DNA from: Ahaetulla prasina
Taxonomy: Eukaryota > Chordata > Lepidosauria > Squamata > Colubridae
DNA: 64,000 bases
Direction of reading: 5' to 3'
Assembly (NCBI RefSeq): GCF_028640845.1
Contig: NC_080546.1
Location: 56,059,409 to 56,123,408, forward strand
The translations under genes and the position numbers were made by a program. The first letter of the stretch is position 1. Each line of letters starts with the position of its first letter. Shown here in pieces: positions 46,000 through 58,600 of the stretch. A model generated the notes under the pieces. It saw only the letters and a program-made list of their open reading frames with translations. It was not told the origin of the DNA and did not search any database.

Positions 46000-46494
46000 A
46001 ATATAAACATTTCAGTTTTGTTAGTGATGATATGCAGGTTCATTCATTAGAGAAAGTAAAACAGTTTTTCCTGAGTTTCCCATTTTTTGTTTCTTTTTAA
46101 ATAAGAATCAAAGTAAATGGTCCTTTCTGAGGAATGTAGCTTACAACTAAATAATAATTCTAATTCAGGAACACCAAGAGAGTAAAATGGAAATTGTCTT
46201 TAAGCCATCTTTCCTCAGTTCCTGGCCTCATTCTCCTAAATAGAACACTGGTGACGAGAGTAGAATTTATGAGGAGACATTAGAGAACTAGTCATAGCAA
46301 TAGAGCTGATCACCACCTTATTCAAGGCAACCACCTCCGTGCCAGTTAAGAGAAAAAAAAATTCCTTAACTGCCTGTCCTTTTAAGGATGGATACCCTGG
46401 CAACCTTCGCTCTGTACAAGCTGGCTTCCGAGATGTGGGATGCATATGTGGAACATTTCGACTGTTTCCTTCAAGTCAATAATTATACAGAGCT

Positions 46495-48098
46495 AATTGG
46501 TCAGTATGGCAAAGTATCTGGATTTAAGGTGAATCAGCAAAAGACAAAGATGATAATTAAAAATATGAATATACAACAAAAAGAAGAGTTAGAAAGAACT
46601 ACAGGGTTTGAAATCGTTAAAAAGGTTAAATATTTAGGAATATATATTACAGCTTCAAATGTCAAATTATACAAAAATAATTATGAGGTATTGTGGCAGA
46701 AGGTATGGAAAGAAATGGAGAGTTGGAAGAAGTTACAACTATCCCTGTTGGGAAGAATAGCGGCTATAAAAATGAATGTTTTGCCAGGTTTCTATTTTTG
46801 TTTCAAATGATACCGGTGCTTAAGAATGACACCAAATTACAGGAATGGCAAAAGGGGGTTAATAACTTTGTATGGATGGGCAAAAAGCCAAGAATAAAAT
46901 TAAAAATAATGCAGGATATAAGGGAAAGGGGGGGGGTCTTAAAATGCCTAATTTAAAATTGTATTATGAAGCAGTTGTCTTATCATTAATTACTGATTGG
47001 ATTAATTTGACTGAGGAAAGAGTTTTGAATATAGAAGGTTATGGTTTGTTATATGGGTGGCATGCTTATTTATTATATGATAAGAAAGTAGATAAAATAT
47101 TTAAAAATAATATAATTAGAAATGCATTATTGAGGGTCTGGAGGAAATATCAATATAAATTAGATGGAAAGATTCCAATATGGGCAATCCCGACATGATA
47201 GAAAATATAAATATATATCAAAAGATGGAGGTAGTTACTTATAAAGAACTTCTTTGTATGGAAAAGGGGGAATTACAATTACAATCCAGAGAAAAGATGG
47301 GGGAAGAAGGGAAAAATTATACATGGTTCCAATATGGACAATTACAAGCTAGATAGAAACTAGATCAAAAAATAGGTGTTAAGCAAACAGGATAATTTGT
47401 TAAAACAAATGAGAGATCAAGGCCAACAGCATATTAAGAGGTTGTATAGTGTATTAGTAGAAATAGACTCAGAGACTGAACTGGTTAAGGATTGTATGAT
47501 TAAGTGGGCACAAAATTTTCAGCAACCAATAATGTTGGAAACTTGGGAAAGAATTTGGGTGAGGAATGTGAAATTTACACAAGCGCAAAATATGAGAGAA
47601 AATTTTTATAAGATGTTTTATAGATGGCATTTAGACCCCAAAAAGTTGTCATGTATGTATTCTAATGTACAGGCTAAATGTTGGAGATGCGATTGTGAAG
47701 ATGCCACTTATTACCATATATGGTGGACTTGTAAAAAAGTTAAAGCATTTTGGATTAAAGTATGGTGGATCATGCAGAATATTTTGAAAAAGAAGATTAA
47801 GTTTACTCCGCAGTTCTTTCTACTAGGAATAATTATGGATTGTACAGCTATAGAGACTAAATTGATCTTGAACTTAATAACAGCCATAAGACTTTTGATT
47901 GCTCAATATTGGAAGAAAGAAGAATTACCTACAATTGAAGAATGGACACTCAAAGTATCAAATCTGGCAGAAATGGCTAAAATCTCTGCTTATTTGAAAG
48001 ACTATACACAAGAAAAATATATTTTAGAATGGAAAATGTGGATTGATTATATTCAAAATAAGTATCAGATAAAAAAATATCAAATAGCATATGAGTAA
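46495..48098 (+). pseudogene. L1 ORF2 C-terminal third
   Basis: It begins just behind the RT active site: YGKVSGFKVNQQKTKMIIKN, VKKVKYLGIYITASNVKLYK and WKKLQLSLLGRIAAIKMNVL. Frame changes occur near 46800, at the G-run 46927-46935 and near 47200-47375. The last 240 codons (47376-48098) are open. They carry the C-terminal cysteine/histidine motif CWRCDCEDATYYHIWWTC (about 47680-47740) and end SAYLKDYTQEKYILEWKMWI before a TAA. It lacks the endonuclease and RT core, so it is inert. Confidence 0.9.
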
Positions 48099-48647
48099 AT
48101 TTAGGAAATATTTTGTATTAGATATATTTCTGAAGGAGAGGGGAATTGAGAGTGTGATTAAGTGTGGAGTGACTAGAGATTATAATTTAGGAATTATTTT
48201 AGATTATGATTGTTAGTTTTGATACCCTGCATTTTTTTCTGGGAAGTCGGGGTGGGGGTGGGGGTAAGGGGAGGAACTGGGGGTTGAGGTAGAGATGGAG
48301 TGATGGTTAATGTACAGGGATTATTGAAGAATTAATGTAGGGTCGGGTCTGCCCAGTTACCATTTTAGAACGGTGGGGAGGGAGAAAAGAGAGAGTAGGA
48401 GGTAGGAAAGAGGAGAAGAGGAAGGAAGAGGGGTAGAAGAGGGAGAAGGAGTGTAGGGTGGAGGGAAGAGAGGATGTAGATAAGAGAAGGAGAGGAAGGT
48501 TTGGAAAGAAGGTAGAAGAAGGTAGAACTGGGAAGAGAGTTAAAAAGGGGGGTGGTGACTGGGCAAGCCCGACTAATTGTATATAATTGTACATTGGATG
48601 AATTATTTGATATGATTGTAAAAATAAAACTTTTTTATATAAAAAAA
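46495..48647 (+). mobile_element. Young L1 LINE, 5'-truncated, with 17-bp target-site duplications
   Basis: AATAATTATACAGAGCT is found at 46478-46494 and again at 48648-48664, right after the A-rich tail. The insert holds the last third of ORF2, a 3' UTR with G-rich and purine-rich tracts, and AATAAAACTTTTTTATAT before the tail. It interrupts a gypsy gag frame, and joining the flanks at the duplication restores the order of gag motifs. It therefore came after the gypsy element. Confidence 0.95.
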
Positions 48648-49665
48648 AATAATTATACAGAGCTGTCCAGCCATAGGAAACATGCACATTTCCTAAACGC
48701 ACGTGGCCTGCAAATATTCACGATGGCCAGAGGTCTGTTGGCACAGCAACCCATCTCCACCATGCCTTGGGCCACCCTGATGGGTCACTACACGCTGGCT
48801 CCCTCTTGCATTTCGCAACAATGTGCATTCCGCCAGAGGATCCAGAAGGAAGGGGAGTCGATTAATGAGTACATGGTTTCCCTCTGGACTGCCGCAATCT
48901 ACTGCAAGTTCAAAAATCTAGATGACTCCCTCCTTGAGTAGCTGCTGTGCGATGTGAGGGACTTATGACTGCAACGTTGCCTCTTAGCAAAAAATAACAT
49001 CAGGCTCCAGTCTGCCTTGGACAAAACATGTGCATCCGAGATGTTGGATAAATCATCAGCTGAGATGCACATGGCTCCAACCATGCTCGCCACTGCCCAG
49101 TCTGCTGCCATTGACCACAACAATGCTTCCCCTGATGACTTTGCAGATGATGAGGATGACGTGAGTCTCCTCAAATCATCTCCGACTGGCAAGCGGGTGA
49201 CAGAAAGAAAACCACAGCCAGCACTTTGCCTCAGATGCGGCGAAAATCACCCTAGATCTTTATGCTATTTTAAAACTGCAGTATGCCAGCAGTGCAGGAA
49301 ACATGGCCACCTGGCTAAAGTTTGTTGCTCCACCTTTCAGGACAGCACTCCATCTGGCCCTTGTCCAATCAGATAGTTCAGAGGAGGATCCAGAATGCCC
49401 AGAGATGATTGCTTCACCAATCTCCCGAGATGACACTACCCCTGCTGTGTCAATCAGCCATGCATCTGCAAGTTCCAACAAGAAAATATTCCTAACTGTC
49501 AGAATAGAAGAGGTTCCCTGCAGGATGGAGGTGGACACAAACTCTTCTAAATCTATCGTTGCCTGGAAGACCTTAAAGAAAATAGCTCCTAGTTTAAACA
49601 GAAGTCACCTGAATGCCTGCAACACCAGCTCCACTTTTTATTTTAATTGCACAGCCTTTTAAAGG

Positions 49666-51084
49666 AGATCTTCATATTATCATTAAGGTGTCAGGAGAAA
49701 GCTGCAACTAAATAAGTAGAATCATTATTAGTTTTTAGGGAAGAATGAAAAAATGGTGCTGAGTATGACTCGCTGTGGTATAGTAGTGTTTCTAATGTGT
49801 TAGAAACAAGCTATGATAATTGAATTGTTCATGTGAGTTCATGTCAACTTTTTGATTGGGGCTGATAAGAATTAAAGTTCGAAATATCTGCAGGAAATCA
49901 AAATACCATCTCTAACTGCCGGAAGTTGGTATTTATTTTAGTGTAAACTGAAATTATTTTATATACATAAAAAAGACCTTTCTGAAGTTACTGAAGTTGT
50001 ACATTGTAAAATTACCATATTTACAATACTTAGTATTTTCTGAAATACTTAGTGGTGAAAGTGTAAAAAAGTTCATTTTTTTATACTTAAAAGTTTTTAT
50101 TTAAAACTGGAATTACACATTTTCCACTGATGAATATCACAATCTCTTTGTAACTCTAGGCATATTATGCGTTTTCATTGCAGTCTGTGTCTGATTCTTT
50201 TTTTTAAAGTCAAATCCATATTGAGTTATATTGAATCTATCAAGTAGCAAATAAAACAATGTTTTAAATCTCAGACTAATTGAATTAGGTTTATTTTCAA
50301 AGACTGAATATTCTATTCCATTGCCGTCTTATGTATACTATTTGAAAAGACCAATGTGTGTGTCAATGTTTCCTTTGATACATGCCTTCTGCTGACTTGA
50401 CTTTGTAATTATTTAAAAGAAACAATAAATAAATACATAAGAAAAGCTACAAAGCAAAGTGTAAATCATCAATGTCATTTGCTCTGGAAAATAGGAAAAA
50501 CAGATGGGGTCCATTATTACCAGTTATTTTCAGAGAAATGGAGCAGCAAAACATTTCTGTGAATGGCAAGCTCAAGTGGCAGACTTCTTCTAGTTTCCAT
50601 GGTTTTAAGCCTAAATGACAGACATACTTGTCTCCAATACAGCTATCTAATCGGCAGTAACATAATGATATATGTTGGTATCCAGTCTTAAAATGGCTGC
50701 CTCCATGCAGAGAGTTTTATATATATTAAAAGTCATTGGTCTTTCTTCAGCTGTAGGCATAGGTGCTTAGAAAACAGATGTCATATGTCATATATCACAG
50801 GAAAATGCCAGATGACTCAATTTTATTACAAGTGTTTGTTTTGCAGACCTTCCAGAAACCCAATATTAATTTAGTTAATAATCTTTTTTTAATCACCTTA
50901 TCTAATCTACATTGTGTAAAAGCTTAAAGTTTATAATTCATAATGAAGTGAAAGCAGAAGAAAGGGAGGACAGGAAGGAGGAAGGAAATTATGTAACATA
51001 AAATCACAATAAACAAAAAGCTAACAAATAACACATATCCATATTGTAAGGTCAGTATGGTATTATTATAAAGGATAAATACAA
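49666..51084. other. Unassigned AT-rich DNA
   Basis: No feature supported after the gypsy remnant. Confidence 0.55.
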
Positions 51085-51610
51085 TTGACATTAATACAAT
51101 TGAACGAGTCCAAAAATATTTTACAAGAAGAGTTCTCCGCTCCTCTGTAAACAACAAAATACCTTATTCCACCAGACTTGAAATCCTGGGATTAGAGAAT
51201 TTAGAACTCCACCGACTCTGACAAGACCTGTGTTTAACACACAGAATCATCTATTGCAACAGGTCTTCCTGTTAAAGACTTCTTCAGCTTCAATAGCAAT
51301 AATACAAGAGCAAACAATAGATTCAAACTTAATGTCAACCGCTTCAATCTTGATTGCAGAAAATATGACTTCAGTAACAGAGTTGTTAATGCTTGGAATA
51401 CACTACCTGACTCTGTGGTCTCCTCTCTAACTCCTAAAAGCTTTAACCAAAAACTGTCTACCATTGACCTCACCCCATTCCTAAGAGGTCTGTAAGGGGC
51501 GTGCATAAGTGCACAAAAGTGCCTACTGTTCATGTCCTATTGTTTCCTTTCAATATAAGTTCCTGTATATAATGTTGTGACAAAATAAAAAATAAAAAAA
51601 TAAAAAATAA
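51085..51610 (+). mobile_element. CR1-group LINE (family B) 3' end
   Basis: The plus strand reads INTIERVQKYFTRRVLRSSV, NNKIPYSTRLEILGLENLEL and, after frame changes, NAWNTLPDSVVSSLTPKSFN. The 3' UTR follows with GGGGCGTGCATAAGTGC and TTGTGACAAAATAAAAAAT. It is the sense-strand counterpart of 14535-15455 and 42421-43265. Confidence 0.85.
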
Positions 51611-51724
51611 AGGAAAGTCTTGAATAAAAAGCAATATAGAAGTCTTTTAGAGAGTTGTTTTGTTTTTTGCTGGTTTTTTTGGGGTAGTTTCAAGTTTATT
51701 TTGATTCCTGCTAACCTTTTCTAC

Positions 51725-51909
51725 TAGTCTCTGCTGTTTTCTTGGCAAGTTATTTTTTCAGAAGTGGTTTGCCATCACCTTCTTCCTAGCGCTGAATGAT
51801 AGTGATTTGCCAATGTCACTGACCTGACTTTTTGCCTCAAGCAGGACTAGTATTCACCATCTTTTAGATTCTATTCTGATGCCTTAATCACTACAACAAA
51901 CTGCCTCTC
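51725..51909 (-). mobile_element. tRNA-derived SINE (second type)
   Basis: Minus strand from 51909: GAGAGGCAGTTTGTTGTAGT then GATTAAGGC (A-box region), GATGGTGAATACTAGTCCTG (B-box region) and a body AAGAAGGTGATGGCAAACCA, then CTTCTGAAAAAATAACTTGC. It is unrelated in body to the SINEs at 1581 and 12605. It is moderately diverged. Confidence 0.7.
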
Positions 51910-53464
51910 CACTGGTATAATAGTTTTCGCTTACGTTCACATTTTTATTCTGTGATAATAATATAAAGCCTACTACACCAGTACTACTATATGGACCTTC
52001 CCTTCATACACCTTTTTGATTTGCAGATAATCTGTGAGTTAAAAGAAATGCTTCTGTATTAAAGTCAGATATTCCCCTACAACCTTCAGAACTCGACCCA
52101 TAACATTTCCATTAACTTTCATGCTCAAAAAAAGTCTGCCTACTTTGATCACTTTGGTCTTTCTCATTATAAGCTGCTCTGTCACTTGTTCCAGCAGCAT
52201 CAAGGGATTCCATCCACCTCTTCCACTGAATCCTGACATTTGAAAATTGTATTCTAAAAATCCCGTTTCTTTTGACAGTTCTAGGGAATAAAAAAGGAAA
52301 TAAGCTGAGAAATAATATTCCAACCTGTGCTTTGGGAGCAAGAGGTACTTAAGGTCAAGTCCAAGCTTGATTATGAAGTATACTGCATGATTTGGGAACA
52401 GACATAAAATGAGAAACACCCACACCCTCCAGAGAAAAGACGGGATGCAAAGTCAATAATATAAATATAATAATTGTAACCAAATGATATAAGCTAAATA
52501 ATTTATCAACTTTATTTAAAGTTGTATTAGATGTAATCTACTGCAGCTGTAAGATGTATGGAGATAATTTGCTGCTTAGTGATCCTATTGCTTGACTTTG
52601 TGATTGCAGTCCTGACTGTCAGATCAAAGTCTTGCCATTTTTAAAACTACAGTATATAACCTTATTCTTTTTTTGGGAGTTGGGGAGGAGGGATAAAAGC
52701 ACAGCTGCAACTGAGCAAAAATTCTCTTGCTTATATGAATTCAAAACTTTTCTTTTTTTAAAAAAAATCCCTTCTTGATACTTTATAGTAGGGCATCCTA
52801 CTACTGACTATTAATTTTGCCTTTACTGAACATTTGCATAAAATGTCATGGGCAAAAACAAATATGCAGAGGTAGCTATGGAGAGAATGTTAACCACCTT
52901 GGTTCTTGTTTAGCAATTAAGAGAGTCAGATTCCTCTTTACTGTCAACCAAAGAAAGAAAGATAATAAAGATTATGCTTCACTTGAGCAATGTTTTAAAA
53001 GTTTTGGTGATCATACTAAGCCTGGAAGCAAACTAGCACTCCTTGTAGTGAAGAGAACTTCTTGGAGAAGCCAGATTTGCTAACCAGCTATGTCAACTCT
53101 GCTGACACGAGTGTTCAGAAGCAACAGAACAATGCTACTTCACAAAGGCCAGTCAATACACATTCATTGCCATGATGCTAAAACTTGCATGACAAAAGTT
53201 TAAAAATGACAGATTGTACTTTTTTAAATTTTACAATTGTATATTTGTTTTAGTTTGAATATTTCAGTTGGAATAATATACCTTCTTTTCATTAAATTAG
53301 CATAATTTAGGCTTGTTGCTAAATAAATTGAAGCTGTACAGTACAGGGTCAGACTAAGTAGATACTTAGTATGGTAGTATCTACCATAGTGTTAGATACT
53401 ACCTGAATAGAATCTTCTACTTTATGATCTGAATCATCATAAAGTAGAAGAAGAATCCATTCCT
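51910..53464. other. Unassigned DNA
   Basis: No gene recognised. A small perfect hairpin (CTTCTACTTTATGAT, 53414-53428, against 53436-53450) lies at the right end. A 128-codon minus frame at 52425-52039 has no recognisable motif. Confidence 0.5.
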
Positions 53465-53755
53465 CTTCATGTTTCAGATTCCCTTAAGACCTGATTATGT
53501 CACCAGGCCTGTAAGTCATAGGGAACTGAAGACATGTCTAGATGACTCCATTATTAATATGGATATACTGACTCTCTCTTTGACTGGGATTTGTATATTT
53601 TACTAATATTTAAATTTTAATGTTGATTGTTATATTTTTAGAATGATTGTTTTATACATGTGCTGTTTCGTCTGATTGCCGGATGCCACCCAGAATCATT
53701 TTTCACGACATGGGTGCCCATACAAATTTCATTAATAAATTAAATAAATATCTCC
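53465..53755 (+). mobile_element. CR1-group LINE 3' UTR
   Basis: TTAAGACCTGATTATGTCAC and ACTGAAGACATGTCTAGATG, then ATGCCACCCAGAATCATTTT and an AATAAATTAAATAAATA tail. This is the pattern of a CR1-group C-terminus and 3' end, with no clear frame left. Confidence 0.45.
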
Positions 53756-55328
53756 AGCATTACTCAAACTGCACACTTATAGACCTTCCTTCGTGGTACA
53801 TTACAAATGAGATCCTGCTGTGGCCTGAGCAACTACATTACAGTACATTTAAATTAAAAAAACCCTTCACAGCTATATCTAACATGCGGCAGCAAAACAC
53901 TTCAGAGAGCAATATACCTCAGATCCAAAAAAGGTGTTGCTCCAATTAATGATATATAAGTATGGGTGATAAGAACTTGGCTTTATTACTGACTATTCCA
54001 GTTCATTGGTCTTAGCAGATGTTTCATTTGCTCCTGCCCATTGGGGAGGGATTGCATTGCTCAGTGAGGGTCTGATGTAAATATTGGGGTACAGCAATAT
54101 AACATTAATGCAGAAAATTTAAAGATTTATTCAAGTAATAATAATTTTTACTATAAAATGGGCTGTGCAACTATAGCAAAGTTATAATAATCAATCAGTA
54201 CCAATAATCTATTTTTAAATACTTTTTTCTTAGCTTTCCAGACATTATGCCATTCAATATGCTGAAAGTCCAAAATTCTATCCAACAGCTACATAGCTAT
54301 AGCTGCTATTAGCTGTTTAAGAAAGATATTGCAATCTTAGAGAAATACTTTGAATTTAAAAAAAAAAAACCTTAAATAAGCAAACTATATTATGAAAAAA
54401 CAGAAAAACCACATTAGGCTTTCAAATTTATATGGTTAGAATTCAAATCCCCAATTTCCTGCTAATTATTCTGTGGCAGAGGAACTGAAGTTCTTCCATT
54501 AGAATTTTAATTGCAGGCTTTGTTTTGACTGTGGATTAATTTAAAGCTGTATTATGTCTTTGTAATAACTTTGTCATGAGAAAAAATATCAGAGAACAAG
54601 TAACATGTCCGATTCATAATGTTCTATGGAACTGAAAAATGAATTGCTTGGTTTGACTTTTTCTCTTTTCATGATTTAACTGAATAGTGCTGAATATTGC
54701 ATTTCTCCTTCATTAACAGCTTAAATAACAACACTGAATTGATAGAATGGGCACAAATTCCAGTTCCAGAATAATGAAATGGTTGAAGTATTTTATTTAA
54801 GGGAGCACAGTGTGAAATTCTTTATCTCTCTATCTCAAGTATGGCAGAAATCAGAGCTTGAAAACCTTGGGGAAAATTTTATGAAATTTAACTCATTTTC
54901 AAAATATTTAGATATCAAGCCATTTAGGGAGATAGAAAATATCTGATTAAAAATAATGAAAAATTGTGTTTGGTTCATAGTATTATTTGAGATAATTTTA
55001 TCTATATTTTCTTACCTACACCTTAAGTTTATTAAAGACATCCATGGCCAACTAGTTTACAACAGCTAGTAGATGTCATCAAGATGGACTACAATCTACT
55101 ATAGCAGAAATAAACAAACAGTGATCTCTAACCATATAAGACATTCTAGGAAATGTAGTTCAGCCCACCATAAGTATCCCCGAGTCCTTACTCATTGTTA
55201 TCTATCCGCTAACCTACTAAAGTTTCTGCATCAGTCAAGTTCCTAAAAAGTTATTATTCCACAAGGCCTAAGGAATAGAGAATCTTTTGTGCCAAAGCTA
55301 TAGCCTCTGTATGAATGGTTGTACTTCA
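53756..55328. other. Unassigned AT-rich DNA
   Basis: No feature supported. The stretch 54500-54780 is non-repetitive and could be conserved, but that is only an impression. Confidence 0.5.
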
Positions 55329-55331
55329 CAA

Positions 55332-55382
<51 letters not shown>

Positions 55383-55383
55383 A
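55329..55383. repeat. (AAAT)n microsatellite
   Basis: About 13 uninterrupted AAAT units, possibly the tail of a lost retroposon. Confidence 0.9.
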
Positions 55384-55689
55384 CAGTTTTGTCTTTAAAA
55401 ACAACATAAAAAACCAACCACAAATATGTAAAAACAAAACAAAACATAACAAACAATACATACCATCTAAGGTCATTTTACAGCTTTCTGTATTGGCATA
55501 TGTATTTTGCTTCTGTAGTTCTCTATTCTATCGTATCTATTTACTTCTTGATAGTAGTATAATAACGTTATACCAACATATATATTAACACACATAATAG
55601 TATTCATTGTTCTTATCTACTGATTTATATTCATTTATATTTACAGCTCTTTGTTTAATGTTGTCCAAATACCCCAATTTAAGTTTCAT

Positions 55690-58600
55690 CAGTACTAGGT
55701 TAAACATTTCTTGTTTTGGTTTCTATTTTACAGCCAACTGTATATTTTATTTTATTCTTCATAATAGTCCAAATCATCCCTCTCTTTCAACTCCAGTCAT
55801 TTTATCCATTTCTGCACATTCAAGAATTTTCCTAATTACTATTTCATCTGAGGGTATATTATTTTGTTTCCAGTTTTGAGCGAATATGATTCTTGCGGCA
55901 GTGAGTATGTGTAATGTAATATATTGGAGTTTTTAGTTCATTTTCGAGTCCAGTATTCCTAATAAAAATAGTTCCAGTTTCAAATCTATTTTTTGCTCTG
56001 TGCTTTCTTCCAACCATTTTTGAATTTTGCACCAGTATTTCCTTGTGATGGGGCAAGTCCACCACATGTATAGAACGTTCCAGATTTGTGGTTGCATCTC
56101 CAGCATTTGGAGAATAGGTTTGGGTACATTTTGGCCGATCTCGCAGTGGGCAAATGCCATCTATAAAACATTTTATAGAGGTTTTCTTTGTAGGCGACTG
56201 CTGTTGTAAGTTTATAGTTCCTTTTCCATAGTTTGTCCCACTGTTCTAATTCTATGTTATGCCCAAGTTCTTAGCCCAGCTAATCATCGTTTCTTTTACC
56301 ACTTCTTCCTCCATTTTATATCTTAATAAAAAATTGTATAATTTTGTAATCATTCCCCCCATTCCTAATAAAATTTTATCTAGTTCCAATTGTTTCTCAT
56401 ATATACTGAATTATTTTTGTTCTTTTTTTAATCTTGTTTTAATTTGTAGGTAGAGCCACCATTCTATATTTATGCCTTGTTTTTTCAGCATTTGCACTGA
56501 TTTTAATTCTCCTTTTTCATCTAAAATTTCTGAATATCTTACTGTTTTACTGAGATCTATTGTATTTGGATGTGTCATTGCCTCCATTGTCGATAACCAG
56601 TTTGGGATTTTCGCATAGTGGTTTTTTTTAATCTTTACCCAGACTTTAAACAGGGAGTTCCTTACTATGTGTCTCTGGAAAATATGAATGTGTTTTATTT
56701 TTCCCTTCCCAGAGAAAACCGTGCCAACCTATTTGAAGGTCATGTCCTTCTAATGCTAATATTTGTTTGTTTTTAAATTGAATCCAATCCCTCAGTCATG
56801 TCAAGACGGCTGCCTGGTAGTAAAGCTCCCAGTCCAGGAGGCCAAAACCTCTGTGATTCCTGCTGTTTTGTAAAAGTTTAAATTTAATGTGGGGTTTTTT
56901 CCCTGCCCATATAAATTTGGATGTTATTTTATTTATTTGTTCAAAAAAAAAATATTTTCTAATTTTACTGGTATTGTTTAGAAAAGATATAGCAATTTGG
57001 GTAATATATTCATTTTAATTGTTGAAATTCTGCCAATTAGTGATATCTGTAATTTATTTCAGTTTTCCATATCTTTTTGTATTTGTTTTAGCAGCGTATT
57101 ATATTTATCTTCTTTTGTTGTGCTACATTGTGCTGATAGCCATATTCCCAGGTATTTAATTTTCTTAGCTCTTAAAATTCCCATTTCTCATCTAGTTTTT
57201 CATTTTGCCTTTTAGTTAAGTTTTTTGTTAATATTTTAGTTTTCCCTTTGTTTATTTTAAGCCCTGCCACTTTGCCAAATTGATTTATATCTTGTTGTAG
57301 TATTAATCTCGTCTCTAAAGGCACTTCTATAATAAATGCCAAGTCGTATGCAAAGGCCTGTGCTTTGTTATCCTTGTCCTCTAATTTTTAATCCTTTGAT
57401 TTCCCAATTCTGTCTAATATCAGTGTCTCTATTGAGAGAATAAATAGCAAAAGGCATCCCTGTCTGACTCCTTTTGCTATGCTGAAGTCTACTGTTGTTT
57501 CTCCATTTAATATTATTTTTGCTTTCTGGTTCAAATATATTCTTCCATCACCCATCTCTTTCCATTTATGACTGTATGACTGTAACTTTGTTGCTGGTAA
57601 TCCTTATGATTTATATTGATATATTGACCATCATTTGTGTTGTAAATGTTGTACCTTGATGAATGTATCTTTTCTTTTATGTACATTGTATACATTGAGA
57701 GCATATGCACCAAGACAAATTCCTTGTGTGTCCAATCACACTTGGCCAATAAAATTCTATTCTATTCTATTCTATATTGCTCTAATTGTTCTAATAAATT
57801 TCTTGCCAAAATTCATTGCTACTAGTTGGTTGATTGAAAAATCCCAATTTAAATTGTTGAATGCTTTTTGTGCATCAAGGATTATCAATGCTGCTTGTTT
57901 TTCTGAATGTATTCCATAATATTCTAATGTATTCATTATCGTTCTTATATTATTTTTTATGTGTCTGTTGGGTAAGAATCCATTCTGGTCTGGTTGTATG
58001 ATTTCATTTAATATGTGTTTCATCCTTTCTGCCTTTATTGTCATAAATACCTTATAATCGACATTCAGCAGTGAGATTGGCCTATAATTTTGGATTTTTT
58101 TCCCTTTCTACATTATCTTTGGGAATTAAAGTTATCAGTGCCTCCATCCAGAATTTTGGTATTGTAGCTCTCTCTAATACTTCATTGTAAGTTTCTAATA
58201 ATGGGTTCTCCAATGGTTTTTACAATTCTTTGTAAAATTCTGCTGGGATTCCATCTGGATCCAGTGTTTTATTGCTTTTTTGTTTTTGAATTGCCTTTTT
58301 TAATCCTAACATCATTATTTTTTTATTTAATGTTTCTTGTATTGTTTCTGGTAAGGTTAGGAGATTTCTCTGCTGTAAATATCTTTTAATGTCATCCTCC
58401 TCTGTGTTCTCCTGACTATATAAATTTTGGTAATATCATATGGCTATATTTCCTTTTTCTTCCTTCCGGTAATATACTACCCCTTTTTCATCTTCAAGTT
58501 CTTGTATTAGGGTTTTTTTTTCTTTTTCTTTTTTTTAATTTGTAGGCCAACCATGTCCCCGGTTTATTGGCATTTTCTAAGTAGTTTTGTCTGGTTGATC

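Larger units (their letters stand above)
46190..49665 (+). pseudogene. Mag-type Ty3/gypsy retrotransposon gag, split by an L1
   Basis: An LTR end may lie near 46246, with TGGTGACGAGAGT behind it as a possible primer-binding site. Gag starts at about 46388 (ASEMWDAYVEHFDCFLQVNN), is broken by the L1 at 46495, and continues from 48665 (HAHFLNARGLQIFTMARGLL, FRQRIQKEGESINEYM, NLDDSLLE). Stops at 48939 and about 48965 interrupt it. Two zinc-knuckle motifs follow: CLRCGENHPRSLC and CQQCRKHGHLAKVC (49229-49316). A shifted frame then holds a protease start, MEVDTNSSKSIV, where the usual DTG is DTN. The remnant ends near 49665 before any RT region. It is clearly non-functional. Confidence 0.8.

Noticed and set aside
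45645..46494. LTR at 45645-45999 as the 5' LTR of the gypsy gag
   Set aside because: A primer-binding-site-like TGGTGACGAG lies at about 46248, almost 250 bases beyond the LTR end, so two separate elements are more likely. A link is not excluded.
52039..52425. 128-codon minus-strand open frame
   Set aside because: No recognisable motif, AT-driven composition, and no splice or promoter context; chance is likely.
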